This document shows, one piece after another, positions 16,607 through 25,163 of a stretch of 64,000 nucleotides of DNA. The notes under the pieces were generated by a model that saw only the letters and a list, made by a program, of their open reading frames with translations, was not told the DNA's origin and ran no database searches. This stretch comes from DASUAS01 sp963819475 (lineage in GTDB: Bacteria > Actinomycetota > Acidimicrobiia > IMCC26256 > DASPTH01), in NCBI GenBank assembly GCA_963819475.1, contig CAWFWE010000008.1, forward strand, positions 496,001 to 560,000, read 5' to 3'. Both the position numbers and the translations under genes were made by a program. Each line of letters starts with the position of its first letter. Position 1 is the stretch's first letter.

Positions 16607-18343
16607 ATGACCGAGCTCCCGGCGCTGGTGGACTGGACTCGCTGGCGCAGTCGCTTCGTGTTGTTCACTGGTAAGGGAGGCGTGGGCAAGACGACGATTA
16701 CTGCGGCGGCCGCGGTTGCGCTGGCCGACAGCGGTGCGCGTGTCCTCGTGGTGAGCACCGACCCGGCCTCGAACCTGGAGGATGTCTTCGGGGCGCAGCT
16801 CGGCGTTCGGCCGTCGGCGGTTCCGGGCGTCGCGGGCCTGTCGGCGATGAATCTCGATCCGGAGGCCGCGGCCGACGCGTACCGTTCCGAGGTGCTCGCG
16901 CCGTTGCGTGGCCGCGTGCCGGAGGCCGAGTTGCGGGCCGTCGAGGAGCAGCTGTCGGGGCAGTGCACCGTGGAGGTCGCGGCTTTCGATGCGTTCAGCG
17001 GGCTGATCGCCGATCCGCAGACGACGTCCGCGTTCGACCATGTGCTGTTCGATACTGCGCCGACGGGTCATACGCTCCGCTTGTTGAGCCTGCCCGCGGC
17101 TTGGAGCGAGTACATCGAGACGAACCCCGCCGGCGCGAGCTGCTTGGGTCCGCTCGCGGGGCTCGAAGCGAAGCGTTCGATGTACGACGCAACCGTGGCC
17201 GCGCTCGGCGATGCCGCCCGCACGACGGTCGTGCTCGTGAGCCGGCCCGAGCGCTCAGCTTTGCGGGAAGCGGCACGCGCGAACGCGGAGCTCGCCGACC
17301 TCGGGATCGCCAACCAGCAGCACGTCGTCAATGGCCTCCTCGCGAGCCCGCTGCCGGGCGACGCGATCGCCGAGGCGTTTGCCCGGCATCAGCGCGACGC
17401 CATCGCCGGCGCGTCCGCGGAGCTCATGGCCCTGCCGAGGACGACCGTGCCGCTCGTCGCCGCGGACGTCACCGGTATCGACACCTTGCGCGCGTTCGTC
17501 GCGGGCCACGTCGGGCCGGTCGCTGTCACGGTCGCAGGCGAGGAGCTGCCCGACATTCCGCCGCTCGATGCGTTCGTTGAAGACCTTGCCACGATCGGTC
17601 CGGGGGTCACGATGGTGATGGGCAAGGGCGGTGTGGGCAAGACGACGATCGCCGCTGCGATCGCCCGAGGCCTCGCGTCACGCGGGTTGCCGACACATCT
17701 GTCAACCACCGATCCAGCGGGCCGTCCCGCCGACGTGGTCGGCGAGTCGACAGCGAACCTGACGGTGAGCCGCATCGATCCCGAGGCCGCGATCGCGCAC
17801 TACGTCGACGAGAAGTTGCGAGCTGCGGGCGACCTCGATCCCGAGCAGCGGGCGTTGCTCGAGGAAGACCTTCGCTCACCGTGCACCGAGGAGCTCGCCG
17901 TCTTCCAAGCGTTCTCGAATGTGCTGCGTCTCGGGCGAGACCAGCACGTCGTCGTTGACACCGCTCCTACCGGACACACGCTGTTGCTCCTCGATCGCAC
18001 CGGCGCGTACCACCACGACGTGATGCGCTCCGCGACCACGATCCACGGGCGCATCACCACGCCGCTGATGCGACTGCGCGACCCGACCTTCACTCGCGTC
18101 TTGCTGGTGACGCTGGCGGAGACCACGCCCGTACACGAGGCAGCCGCGCTCCAGGTCGACCTACGACGCAGCGGGATCGAGCCCTTCGGCTGGGTCATCA
18201 ACGCAACCCTCGCCGCAAGCGGCACGCGCGACCCGGTACTGCGCCAGCGCGCGACACTCGAGTATCGACACCTTCGCCGGGTCAAGGACGAGCTCGCCGC
18301 GCGCTGCTGGATCGTGCCCTGGAGCATTCAACTATCGGAGTGA
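16607..18343 (+). CDS. arsA: ArsA-type ATPase with two nucleotide-binding halves
   Basis: A 578-residue pseudodimeric ATPase. Half A1 has FTGKGGVGKTT, half A2 has MGKGGVGKTT, and each has the DTAPTGHTL signature. The metal-site cysteines appear in GQCTVEVAAF and SPCTEELAVF. In the family it energises As(III)/Sb(III) efflux by ArsB/Acr3, fed by the chaperone ArsD. No pump, ArsR, ArsC or ArsD lies within the window; the divergent flavodoxin-DUF2703 protein is the likely partner by position. A distant pump or a Get3-like role are alternatives. Confidence 0.85.
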   Translation: MTELPALVDWTRWRSRFVLFTGKGGVGKTTITAAAAVALADSGARVLVVSTDPASNLEDVFGAQLGVRPSAVPGVAGLSAMNLDPEAAADAYRSEVLAPLRGRVPEAELRAVEEQLSGQCTVEVAAFDAFSGLIADPQTTSAFDHVLFDTAPTGHTLRLLSLPAAWSEYIETNPAGASCLGPLAGLEAKRSMYDATVAALGDAARTTVVLVSRPERSALREAARANAELADLGIANQQHVVNGLLASPLPGDAIAEAFARHQRDAIAGASAELMALPRTTVPLVAADVTGIDTLRAFVAGHVGPVAVTVAGEELPDIPPLDAFVEDLATIGPGVTMVMGKGGVGKTTIAAAIARGLASRGLPTHLSTTDPAGRPADVVGESTANLTVSRIDPEAAIAHYVDEKLRAAGDLDPEQRALLEEDLRSPCTEELAVFQAFSNVLRLGRDQHVVVDTAPTGHTLLLLDRTGAYHHDVMRSATTIHGRITTPLMRLRDPTFTRVLLVTLAETTPVHEAAALQVDLRRSGIEPFGWVINATLAASGTRDPVLRQRATLEYRHLRRVKDELAARCWIVPWSIQLSE

Positions 18344-18376
18344 TGTCGATGGCCCCGAGTGTGTTCGGCCGTCATG

Positions 18377-18478
18377 CTCGACAGCGTGATAGAAGCCGCG
18401 GAGCTCGTCCCCGTAGGCCTGCGGGTTCTCGAGCCAGTGCAGATGCCCTGAGCCGTGCAGCGTGACCTGGCGTGCCAT
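18377..18478 (-). pseudogene. alpha/beta-hydrolase C-terminal fragment
   Basis: The residues VTLHGSGHLHWLENPQAYGDELRGFYHAV match the catalytic-histidine end (GSGHLHWLE-P-AYADELRGF) of alpha/beta hydrolases. The rest of the enzyme is missing. It lies in the same open frame as the disrupted pyridoxamine-oxidase-like gene downstream of it and is presumably a deletion scar. Confidence 0.4.
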
Positions 18479-18559
18479 GGGGCCTGACGCGGACCCGGGT
18501 CGCGCGTTGTCGGTTGCCCGGGCTTGACGGCTTGGGCATGGTCGCTCTGATCCCCTGAA

Positions 18560-19048
18560 GGAGGGGTTGATGAGCGACAAGCGCTTCGGGCTGAGAGCTC
18601 CGCCCGTCGGCGTGTCGCCGAGCGACAGGCGACGCCCGATGATGGTCCGCACCGACAGTCGCAGGTAGCGATCTCGCGGTCCGTCGGCCCAAGGCGTGAC
18701 GCCCAGCATCTGGACGTGACGGCGGTCCGCAGGATCGTCGATCACTCGCACGTGCCCGGTCGCCAGCAGGCTCCACCCGTGCGGCTGTCGTGGTCCACCT
18801 CGTCGACCTCGAAGCTCACCGGGCCGGCGTAGGTGGATGCGAGGATGCTTGACCAGGCTTCGGTGCGGAAGACGATGTCGTCGTGATCGGCGACGAAGTT
18901 GACGGGCAGCGCCACGGGGCCCCGCGCGTCCCACGAAGACGACCCGTCCGATGCCCTGTCGCGGGAGCAGAGCGCGGCATTCGTCCAGCGTGAGCGAACG
19001 CAACGGGCGGCCCGTCTTCTCGGTGCTGGACTCGCCTGCGGGAGCCAT
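18560..19048 (-). pseudogene. pyridoxamine 5'-phosphate oxidase-like protein with paired frameshifts
   Basis: The gene starts at ATG 19048 with RSLTLDECRALLPRQGIGRVVFV. Near 18920 the family sequence (VALPVNFVADHDDIVFRTEA, then AGPVSFEVDEVDHDSR) moves one frame, and near 18783 it returns to the first frame at GWSLLATGHVRVIDDP. The two shifts cancel, so the frame stays open while about 45 residues are mistranslated as Arg-rich sequence. The first shift is in the homopolymer pair GGGGCCCC. The family contains FMN- or F420-binding split-barrel proteins. Its start overlaps the stop of the universal stress gene upstream. The true C-terminus is unclear. Confidence 0.6.
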
Positions 19049-19833
19049 CACGATCTCCCGACGACCAGAACGGGGCATGGGCTGCGGTGCACGACATCGA
19101 GAGCGACGCTGCCGAGGACGGCGCGGCCCAGGCTGGTGCGGGCACGGGTCGTCACTGCGAGGAGGGTCGCGGGCAGCGCAGCGGCACGGTCGGCGATCGC
19201 GGCAGCGGGAAAGTCGTCGTGCAGCGCGACCGTCGACACCGCGTTGCCGGGCTCGAACTGGGCGAGAGCGGGCTCGAACTGCGCACGGGGATCGATGATG
19301 GCGGCGACGTCGAGTGGGTGGAAGACGCACAAGAGGGAGAGGTCCATCCCGAGCGCGTCGCTCCATGACCGCGCCGGTGTCAGCACGGCATCAGAATCGG
19401 CGCCGGCCCAGCACGCGACCAGGTGAGGTGGCTCGTGCCACCACTCGTGTTCGCAATGTGGTCCCACGAGCAGGACCGGCACCCGGACGTTTCGGAGCAC
19501 CTCCGTTGCCACGCTGCCCAGTAGGGGTTCGGCGAGGCGGCCACGGCCGTGCGTCGCCATGCACACCGCGGCGTCCGGTTCGCCGTGAGTGAGGCGGGTG
19601 ATGGCCCCCGTCGCGTCGCCGGTCACGCACTCGGCTCGTACCGAACCGCCGGCGATATCGGTGCGAGCGGCGAGGGCCTCGATGTAGCTGCGGGTGCGCT
19701 CGCCGTCGCGCACGTCCGCGCTCACGAGGACGAGGTCGCAAGCGTCAAGCCGTGCTGCGATTCGTTGCGCCACCGGCACTGCTCGTTCGGCCGCCCCGGA
19801 CCCATCCATGGGGACGATAAGGGTCTTGGGCAT
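19048..19833 (-). CDS. universal stress protein, tandem UspA domains
   Basis: A 261-residue two-domain Usp. The first half has LIVPMDGSGAAERAV and CMATHGRGRLAEPLLGSVATEVLRN with the ATP-type glycine spacing. The second half ends AVTTRARTSLGRAVLGSVALDVVHRSPCPVLVVG. The middle region WAGADSDAVLTPARSWSDALGMDL is shared with the broken homologue at 29.8-30.5 kb. ATG 19833 was preferred to ATG 19845 because GGAG stands 8 nt before it. A DosR-like box lies 63 nt upstream. It forms a unit with the downstream PNPOx-like gene (TGATG overlap). Confidence 0.85.
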   Translation of the reverse strand: MPKTLIVPMDGSGAAERAVPVAQRIAARLDACDLVLVSADVRDGERTRSYIEALAARTDIAGGSVRAECVTGDATGAITRLTHGEPDAAVCMATHGRGRLAEPLLGSVATEVLRNVRVPVLLVGPHCEHEWWHEPPHLVACWAGADSDAVLTPARSWSDALGMDLSLLCVFHPLDVAAIIDPRAQFEPALAQFEPGNAVSTVALHDDFPAAAIADRAAALPATLLAVTTRARTSLGRAVLGSVALDVVHRSPCPVLVVGRS

Positions 19834-19896
19834 CGTCGGCTCCATTGTCGCGAGGTCGTGTTGCCCTACGGTCGTCGCAACGTCGGGCGCCTGGTA

Positions 19897-19910
19897 GGGC
19901 CGAAGGCCCC
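19897..19910 (-). promoter_or_regulatory. DosR/DevR-like box before a universal stress gene
   Basis: Read on the gene strand it is GGGGCCTTCGGCCC, a near-perfect palindrome 63 nt upstream of ATG 19833, the same spacing as at 10823. The remainder of 19911-20123 has no gene. Confidence 0.55.
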
Positions 19911-20035
19911 TTCTAGTCAGGTCCACCTCGTCGGCGGTGCGCGACGCCCGCACGCTCACCGGGATCCGCCAGCGCGTGGAACGCGGCCAGAGCCAAAGTC
20001 ATCGTGTGCGCCGCTGCAGGGCTCGTTTCGTGACG

Positions 20036-20049
20036 GGGACGAGAGGACC
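20036..20049 (+). promoter_or_regulatory. weaker DosR-like box before the CBS-BON gene
   Basis: GGGACGAGAGGACC keeps the left half GGGAC but has an imperfect right half. It ends 74 nt before GTG 20124. Reported because of its position; on sequence alone it would be marginal. Confidence 0.3.
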
Positions 20050-20123
20050 AACGCCTCTTCCCGCGGCGAGGCGGGTGCACGATGCTGGGAGGCGAAGACG
20101 CTGAGGGAGCCAGGAGGCCGGTC

Positions 20124-20819
20124 GTGAAGGTTCGCAGGATGATGACGACGGACGTGGTGTCGGTGGAGCCGGACACGCCGTTCAAAGATGTGGTCGAACA
20201 GATGGTCGGTGCCGGCGTCAGCGGCCTCCCCGTCGTTGATGATCGTGGCTCCCTCGTCGGCATCGTCACCGAGGCCGACCTCGTTGCCAAGGAGGCGTAC
20301 CCCGGGCAGCGCCCACGCGCGCTCGCGCTGCTCGCGGACGTGCTGTCGGCACGCGAGCGCCACTGGGTCACAAAGGCGAGGGGGTGGAGCGCAAGTGACG
20401 TCATGACCAGGAGCGTGGAGACCTGCACACCCGACGAAGAGGTTCGGGTCGCCTTGCGGCGCATGCTCGCACACGGGATCAAGCGGCTCCCGGTGCTCGA
20501 GGACGGCAGACTCGTGGGCATCGTGTCGCGTCACGACATCCTACGGACGCTCGTGCGGTCGGATGTCGAGATCACGGAGGACGTGACCAGGCGGCTGAAG
20601 GAGGCGCCGGATCGTCCCGACGACCATCACGTCACGTGCACGGTCGAGGACGGGAAGGTCACGCTGACCGGCGACGTCCGATACGCCTGGGACGAGCCGA
20701 TCCTCGTCGCGATGGTCCGGGGCGTCGACGGCGTAATCGACGTCGACAACCGCATCCGTCACCGGGAGACGAACCTGAACCTGCCCACGCCTCCCTGGGT
20801 GTTGGGCGGGCGATCGTGA
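20124..20819 (+). CDS. CBS-domain pair plus BON domain protein
   Basis: A 231-residue protein. The first CBS motif is MMTTDVVSVEPDTPFKDVVEQMV with GLPVVDDRGSLVGIVTEADL. The second is DVMTRSVETCTPDEEVRVALRRML with RLPVLEDGRLVGIVSRHDIL. A C-terminal BON domain spans about residues 160-215 (HHVTCTVEDGKVTLTGDV and VDGVIDVDNRI). CBS pairs bind adenosyl ligands; BON is a phospholipid-contacting fold. GTG 20124 was chosen because AGGAGG stands 6 nt ahead; ATG 20082 is also in frame. It is first in a run of three CBS genes. Confidence 0.82.
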   Translation: MKVRRMMTTDVVSVEPDTPFKDVVEQMVGAGVSGLPVVDDRGSLVGIVTEADLVAKEAYPGQRPRALALLADVLSARERHWVTKARGWSASDVMTRSVETCTPDEEVRVALRRMLAHGIKRLPVLEDGRLVGIVSRHDILRTLVRSDVEITEDVTRRLKEAPDRPDDHHVTCTVEDGKVTLTGDVRYAWDEPILVAMVRGVDGVIDVDNRIRHRETNLNLPTPPWVLGGRS

Positions 20820-20892
20820 CGATCCGCCCTCTAGCGCCCCGCCCTCGTCGGATGATGCCGTCTCGTGGGGCAAAGGTTCGAAAGGTTGGAGC

Positions 20893-21351
20893 ATGAAGGC
20901 AATCGAGGCGATCAGGAAGAACGTCGTGAGCGTTGCGCCCGACGCGACCTTGCACGAAGCCGCCGAACTGATGGATCGCGACAACGTAGGCGCGCTCGTG
21001 GTCCTCGACGAAGGACGCCTCGTCGGGATCGTGACGGATCGCGACATTGTGCGGCGTGGCGTCGCGCAGCAGCTTCCGCCGGGCGCCCGGATCGACGCGG
21101 TGATGACGAGTGAGGTCGTCACGCTCGACGCCGATGCCGACGCGCGCGCGGCCCTCCCGATCTTCCGCACGCACGCGTGCCGGCGTCTCCCGCTCGTGTC
21201 CGACGACCGGGTGGTCGGGGTCTTGGCAGTCGATGACCTTCTCATCGACCTGATCAGCGACCTCGGCGACGTCGTGCGCCCGATCACCGGTGAGGTGATC
21301 TTCGGGCACCACGACGCCTCGTCCCTCGACGTCGCGAGACGGAGCAGCTGA
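20893..21351 (+). CDS. two-CBS-domain protein (Hrp1-like)
   Basis: A 152-residue protein of two CBS motifs (VVSVAPDATLHEAAELM with GALVVLDEGRLVGIVTDRDIVRRG, and EVVTLDADADARAALPIF with RLPLVSDDRVVGVLAVDDLL). This is the size and layout of mycobacterial hypoxic response protein 1. The N-terminus lacks the usual M-T residues of the first motif. The TGA overlaps the next ATG (TGATG), so it is co-translated with the following CBS gene. Confidence 0.8.
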   Translation: MKAIEAIRKNVVSVAPDATLHEAAELMDRDNVGALVVLDEGRLVGIVTDRDIVRRGVAQQLPPGARIDAVMTSEVVTLDADADARAALPIFRTHACRRLPLVSDDRVVGVLAVDDLLIDLISDLGDVVRPITGEVIFGHHDASSLDVARRSS

Positions 21352-21785
21352 TGGACGTCGCCGCCGAACCGGTGCGCGAGCTGCTGCGGCGACCGGCCGT
21401 CATCGTCGACTCCGCGACATCGTTGCGCGACCTTGCCGCCATCCTCAGCGAGGAGCTGATCGGTGCGGCGCTCGTTCGCCGCACCGTCATCATCGAAGGG
21501 ATGGTCGGGCATCCGGAAGGGATCGTGTCGGAGCGTGACATCAGCCGCGCCGTCGCCGCAGGACTCGATCCCGACACGGCGCAGGCGGGTGACGTCATCA
21601 CGACCGATCTGGTGTCTGCCGACGCGGACGACACGATCCTGCGGGTGGCCACCCGAATGCTGGCGAATGGGATCCGTCATCTCCCGATCAGGGACGATGA
21701 CGCGGTCATCGGGGTGGTATCGGAACGCGACGTGCTCGGCGCGCTCCTGCAACAGATCCAGGATCAGCAGAGGGACCGCCGATGA
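21351..21785 (+). CDS. CBS-domain protein
   Basis: A 144-residue protein with a degenerate first CBS unit (AVIVDSATSLRDLAAILSEELIGAALV, interrupted by a longer HPEGIVSERDISRAV) and a standard second (VITTDLVSADADDTILRVATRML with IRHLPIRDDDAVIGVVSERDVL). It is coupled by a 1-nt overlap to the preceding CBS gene. Nucleotide sensing is the family role; the partner is unknown. Confidence 0.78.
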   Translation: MDVAAEPVRELLRRPAVIVDSATSLRDLAAILSEELIGAALVRRTVIIEGMVGHPEGIVSERDISRAVAAGLDPDTAQAGDVITTDLVSADADDTILRVATRMLANGIRHLPIRDDDAVIGVVSERDVLGALLQQIQDQQRDRR

Positions 21786-21786
21786 G

Positions 21787-22248
21787 GAGGTCGCCGCGCA
21801 CCGGTCTCCTCGCCGCGTTGCCGGCCGTCTCCGCGCCGTTGCCCACTGGCTCCAGCGCCACCCCGACTGCAGAGATCTCGGCGTCGGCTACTTCGGAGCG
21901 AGCACCGGCGCCGCCGCGGCGCTCTGGGCAGCCGCCGATGATCCGACCATCAGAGCCGTCGTCTCGCGCGGCGGACGACCTGACCTCGCCATGCCGCGAC
22001 TCAGTGCCGTGCGCGCACCCACGTTGCTCATCGTCGGTGGTCACGACACGCAGGTGCTCGACCTCAACCGCCAGGCCGCCACCCGGATGTCCTGCGAACA
22101 CCGCATCGACATCGTTCCCGGGGCAACGCACCTGTTCGAGGAGCCAGGCACCCTCGAGACCGCCGCCCGGCTCGCCCGCGACTGGTTCGTCCACTACCTG
22201 GCGCCCGCGCGCAGCGCCGCCGGGAGAGGCCAGGATGGAAGTGGCTGA
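21787..22248 (+). pseudogene. dienelactone-hydrolase-like alpha/beta hydrolase, N-terminus lost
   Basis: The frame contains the nucleophile elbow GYFGASTGAAAALWAAA, the acid loop APTLLIVGGHDTQVLDLNR and the catalytic-His region VPGATHLFEEPGTLETAARLARDWF. The first 60-70 residues of the family, with the oxyanion region, and any start codon in frame are absent. Related small hydrolases lie beside phosphoribosyltransferase domains in dormancy loci. Here a deletion has joined its middle to the end of the CBS gene. Confidence 0.55.
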
Positions 22249-22604
22249 CGTAGGCGACGAGCCCGCAAGCGCCGAAGACGAGCTGCCAGACGCAGCGTTC
22301 GATCGAGAGCTCGCACAACGTCTCGAAGAGGAGCTGGCAGAAGACGAGGAGCCGCTCGAGGACGACATCGAGGAGCAAGTCGTCGCGGAGAACGAACCCG
22401 TCCCGATCGTGAACGGCGAGGGCACTGAGGGCTCGGGTGTGTTTCGCGTCGCTCGAGGAACCGACCGCGCCGAACGCCGTGAAAGAGAGCGCCGTTGGGC
22501 CCGACGAGGAAGAATTCGTGTGCCGGTCGTGCTTCCTCGTCAAACGCCGCACCCAACTCGTCGACCCCGATCGGTTGCTCTGTGTCGACTGCGCTCGAAC
22601 ATGA
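22235..22604 (+). pseudogene. DUF4193-like zinc-ribbon protein, frameshifted near 22440
   Basis: ATG 22235 opens an acidic segment (ELAQRLEEELAEDEEPLEDD). About 70 residues later the family C-terminus is in another frame: DEEEFVCRSCFLVKRRTQLVD and RLLCVDCA, stopping at 22602-22604. The two CxxC pairs form the zinc ribbon of the actinobacterial DUF4193 family. One indel separates the halves, either an assembly error or a real lesion. Confidence 0.6.
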
Positions 22605-22676
22605 AGAAGCGGAACCCCAAGAAGGTCACCCAGGCAACGGATGCCGGTCCGTCTCCTTCAGTTTCGGATCGCCCGC

Positions 22677-23498
22677 TCAAGCGGGGACGGCGTTTGTCCA
22701 GAGGGCGCGTAGGTCGGCCGGGAGCACAGCGGCGACATCTGCGGCTTCTTCGGGTACCAGAGTCCGCAACCGGCCGAGCACTGCTTCGGTGATGCGCCCG
22801 GCTCGCTCGGCGCTGATGACGCCGGATTCGGTGACGCTCGCGACGAGCTCGCCAACGGTGCGGAGAGCGGACGGCGCACCGCGGCGACGGGGCGGCCCGG
22901 CGAGCGCGCGGGCGTCACGGGGCAGGTGCGAGAGCAGCTGCTCGCGCTCGTCCTCAGGGATGCGGTCGGTGAAGGCGCCCAAGACCGCGCGGACCGCGGC
23001 CGCCGCATCATCGGGGGATGCGCCCGCGTCGAGGGCGGCTTGGAGCAGGGCGCGGCGGGCGTCGGAAGGCTGTTCCGCGCGCGCGGCGCGGCCGGCCGAG
23101 GGGCGCGCCGTGCCAGACGTCAGACCGACGTGAAGGTAGGACTCGATCGAGTACACCCCCGAAACCTCGAGGACTCGCCGCTCGATCTCGGACACATCCT
23201 CTCGGGTGGGCAGTTCGCCGTGCAGGAGCACCAGGCCGTCCTCCACCATGACGTGCACTCTGGGCAGGTCCCGCTCCTTCCGGAGTTGCCCCAAGGACGA
23301 ACGCACGCGCTGCGTCAGGATGTCGTCGGAAACCCGAGGATCTGGCCGACGCCCACGCATGCGATACCACGCACCATCGGCCACGCCGCGCAGGTATCGG
23401 GCCTGCCGCGCCACCTTGCCACTGGCGCGCCGAACCACAATCACGGCGCCGATGCCGGCGAACCCGATCGCCACCACACGAACCATGGATCTACGCAT
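22677..23498 (-). CDS. BON-domain and DUF2267 protein
   Basis: A 273-residue protein. An N-terminal membrane segment (VRVVAIGFAGIGAVIVVRRA) is followed by a BON domain (about residues 50-120; LPRVHVMVEDGLVLLHGELPT). A DUF2267-like helical domain follows (ALLQAALDAGASPDDAAAAVRAVLGAFTDRIPEDEREQLLSHLPRDARAL, here given as its two conserved ends). DUF2267 proteins are recurrent in hypoxia/dormancy loci of actinobacteria. GGAGGAGG stands just before ATG 23498. It is probably co-transcribed with the zinc-ribbon gene upstream. Confidence 0.78.
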   Translation of the reverse strand: MRRSMVRVVAIGFAGIGAVIVVRRASGKVARQARYLRGVADGAWYRMRGRRPDPRVSDDILTQRVRSSLGQLRKERDLPRVHVMVEDGLVLLHGELPTREDVSEIERRVLEVSGVYSIESYLHVGLTSGTARPSAGRAARAEQPSDARRALLQAALDAGASPDDAAAAVRAVLGAFTDRIPEDEREQLLSHLPRDARALAGPPRRRGAPSALRTVGELVASVTESGVISAERAGRITEAVLGRLRTLVPEEAADVAAVLPADLRALWTNAVPA

Positions 23499-23532
23499 GA
23501 GCACCTCCTCCGTCCGGTACCCGCAGAGAACC

Positions 23533-23823
23533 TCAATCGGGGTGGCGCAGTGCCGGCGGCACCGTGAGTTCCCAGTCGGGTTCGTCCTCGCGGAGGCGCT
23601 CCAGACAACGCCGGTGATGCGGGCAGCCGGGGCAGGACACCGGGTCGACACGGCTGACCCGGGCGAACTCGACGTGCCAGCAGCGACCACAGTGCTCGCA
23701 GAGGAAGTTCGTCTCGTCGTCCGCCGCCACCGCGACGAGTTCATCTGACCCGCAGGCGGGACACGCCTCGAGTGGACCCACGCCGTGACCTGCACCTGGC
23801 GGTCCCGTTGCGTTGAGGTTCAT
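23533..23823 (-). CDS. small zinc-ribbon protein, 96 aa
   Basis: Three CxxC pairs are visible: EACPACGSDEL, FLCEHCGRCWHVE and SCPGCPHHRRC. They form a probable zinc ribbon followed by a Cys/His cluster. The WHVE(F)ARVSRVDP stretch is characteristic of a small protein often found in actinobacterial stress islands. AGGAGG precedes ATG 23823. A DosR-like box lies 58 nt upstream. A nucleic-acid or protein contact role is possible but unproven. Confidence 0.75.
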   Translation of the reverse strand: MNLNATGPPGAGHGVGPLEACPACGSDELVAVAADDETNFLCEHCGRCWHVEFARVSRVDPVSCPGCPHHRRCLERLREDEPDWELTVPPALRHPD

Positions 23824-23881
23824 CGGCTTCCTCCTGTTCTCGCCCCCTCTGCATGGTCCCAAGCTCCCGCGGTCGGCGGTA

Positions 23882-23895
23882 GGGACGTAAGTCCT
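23882..23895 (-). promoter_or_regulatory. DosR/DevR-like box before the zinc-ribbon/BON unit
   Basis: On the gene strand AGGACTTACGTCCC, 13 of 14 positions of the palindromic DosR core, 58 nt before ATG 23823. A second looser element (GGTCCC-AA-GCTCCC, about 23856-23869) lies between it and the gene. Confidence 0.6.
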
Positions 23896-23984
23896 TGTGT
23901 TGGTTCCGCTGACGCCCCGCTGGCCGACCGCTCGTTGGTCGAGCCGGGAAGATCGACCGCTGGACACCGCCACTCGAGGGATAC

Positions 23985-24923
23985 CTACGAGTGGAGGGTG
24001 AGTTCGTCGAGAGGCTCGTTGTCGTGAAGTCGGCCGATCGCGTCCGCGAGCAGTTCCTCGATGCTCGCGACCTGGACCGGAACTGGGAAGCCGGCGACCA
24101 ATGGCACAGTGTTGGTCACCACCAGATGCTCCAGTGGCAACTCGCCGAGGCGTTTTGCGGCGGGCCCGACGAACAGCCCGTGCGTCGCCGCGACCAGCAA
24201 GGACCGCCGAGCTCCCTGTTCGAGAAGCGCTTGCATCGCCGCGCAGATCGTGCCACCGGTACTGATCATGTCGTCGACGATCACCGGCGCACGGCCCCCC
24301 ACGTCGCCCACTACCTCCTCGGCGCGCACCTCTGTTCCGGAGAGGCGGCGTTTGTGGATGATGGCGGTCGGGACACCGAGCAGCTCGGCGTACCTCTCGG
24401 CCAGCTTGACGGCACCGAGATCCGGAGCGACGACGACCGCATCGAGCGGAAGGAGCGGTTTGAGCGCGGCAGCGAGCACGGGCACGGCGCTCACCGCGTC
24501 GAGAGGAATCCCGAAAAGAGCTTCGAGGCCCGGAGTGTGAGGGTCGACCACCAGCACGCGGTCGGCTCCAACCGCGTCGATGAGATCGGCCGTGACCCGA
24601 GCGGCGATGGCTTCGCCCGCCACTCGGCGGCGGTCCTGGCGTGCATAACCGAAGTACGGGATCACCGTTGTGATGCGCCCGGCTCCGGCGCGCCGGCAGG
24701 CGTCGACGAGCAGGAGGAGTTCCACCAGCTGCTCGTCCACCGGTGGGCAGGTGGGTTGGACGACGTACACATCGTGCCCTCGCACGTGGTGACGGAGCGT
24801 GACATGGCATTCGCCGTCGGGAAAGTGCTCGAGCGTCGTCTCGGCGGGGCGAACCTCGACTGCGTCGGCGATGGCGGCACCGAGTCGCGGATTCGCGCTC
24901 CCCGTCACCACTGTGAGCTCCAT
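23985..24923 (-). CDS. ribose-phosphate pyrophosphokinase-like protein
   Basis: A 312-residue PRPP-synthetase family enzyme. It has an N-terminal half LTVVTGSANPRLGAAIADAV with FPDGECHV, the Mg-ATP loop VIPYFGYARQDRR, DPHTPGLEALF, and the PRPP-binding signature APVIVDDMISTGGT. In the family it makes PRPP from ribose-5-phosphate and ATP. A second, stress-linked copy is plausible: it is embedded in the Usp/CBS island with a DosR-like box in its long upstream region, and DosR regulons of mycobacteria include phosphoribosyl proteins. GGAGG precedes ATG 24923. Confidence 0.82.
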   Translation of the reverse strand: MELTVVTGSANPRLGAAIADAVEVRPAETTLEHFPDGECHVTLRHHVRGHDVYVVQPTCPPVDEQLVELLLLVDACRRAGAGRITTVIPYFGYARQDRRRVAGEAIAARVTADLIDAVGADRVLVVDPHTPGLEALFGIPLDAVSAVPVLAAALKPLLPLDAVVVAPDLGAVKLAERYAELLGVPTAIIHKRRLSGTEVRAEEVVGDVGGRAPVIVDDMISTGGTICAAMQALLEQGARRSLLVAATHGLFVGPAAKRLGELPLEHLVVTNTVPLVAGFPVPVQVASIEELLADAIGRLHDNEPLDELTLHS

Positions 24924-25095
24924 CGTGCGTTCCTCCACGTGGGGTAGCGACCGGCACACCCGTGCCTCGCTCGCCGCGTGGCTGGGTGGCCTCGACGAGC
25001 ATGCCGGTTCCGCCGCGGTCCCGTCGAGAGCCGATCGTCCCGGGCGGCTGTTTCGGGTGTCGTGGTCACGAGTGCAGGAAGAGGAGTTCGAGTTC

Positions 25096-25109
25096 GGGCC
25101 AAAGGTCCC
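25096..25109. promoter_or_regulatory. DosR/DevR-like box between the PRPP and PAS-sensor genes
   Basis: GGGCCAAAGGTCCC (other strand GGGACCTTTGGCCC) matches the DosR core at all fixed positions. It lies 172 nt from ATG 24923 and about 270 nt from ATG 25381, inside a 457-bp divergent region with no gene. Either side could be the target. Confidence 0.55.
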
Positions 25110-25163
25110 TGTCGCCGAGCACGCCCTCGTCGTACGGTGCTCTCCGAGCACGCTTGCTTCAGG

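Noticed and set aside
18332..19366. A 344-residue intact protein spanning the PNPOx-like gene
   Set aside because: It joins a hydrolase scrap, two cancelling frameshifts and non-coding sequence before the true start at 19048; no family has this architecture.
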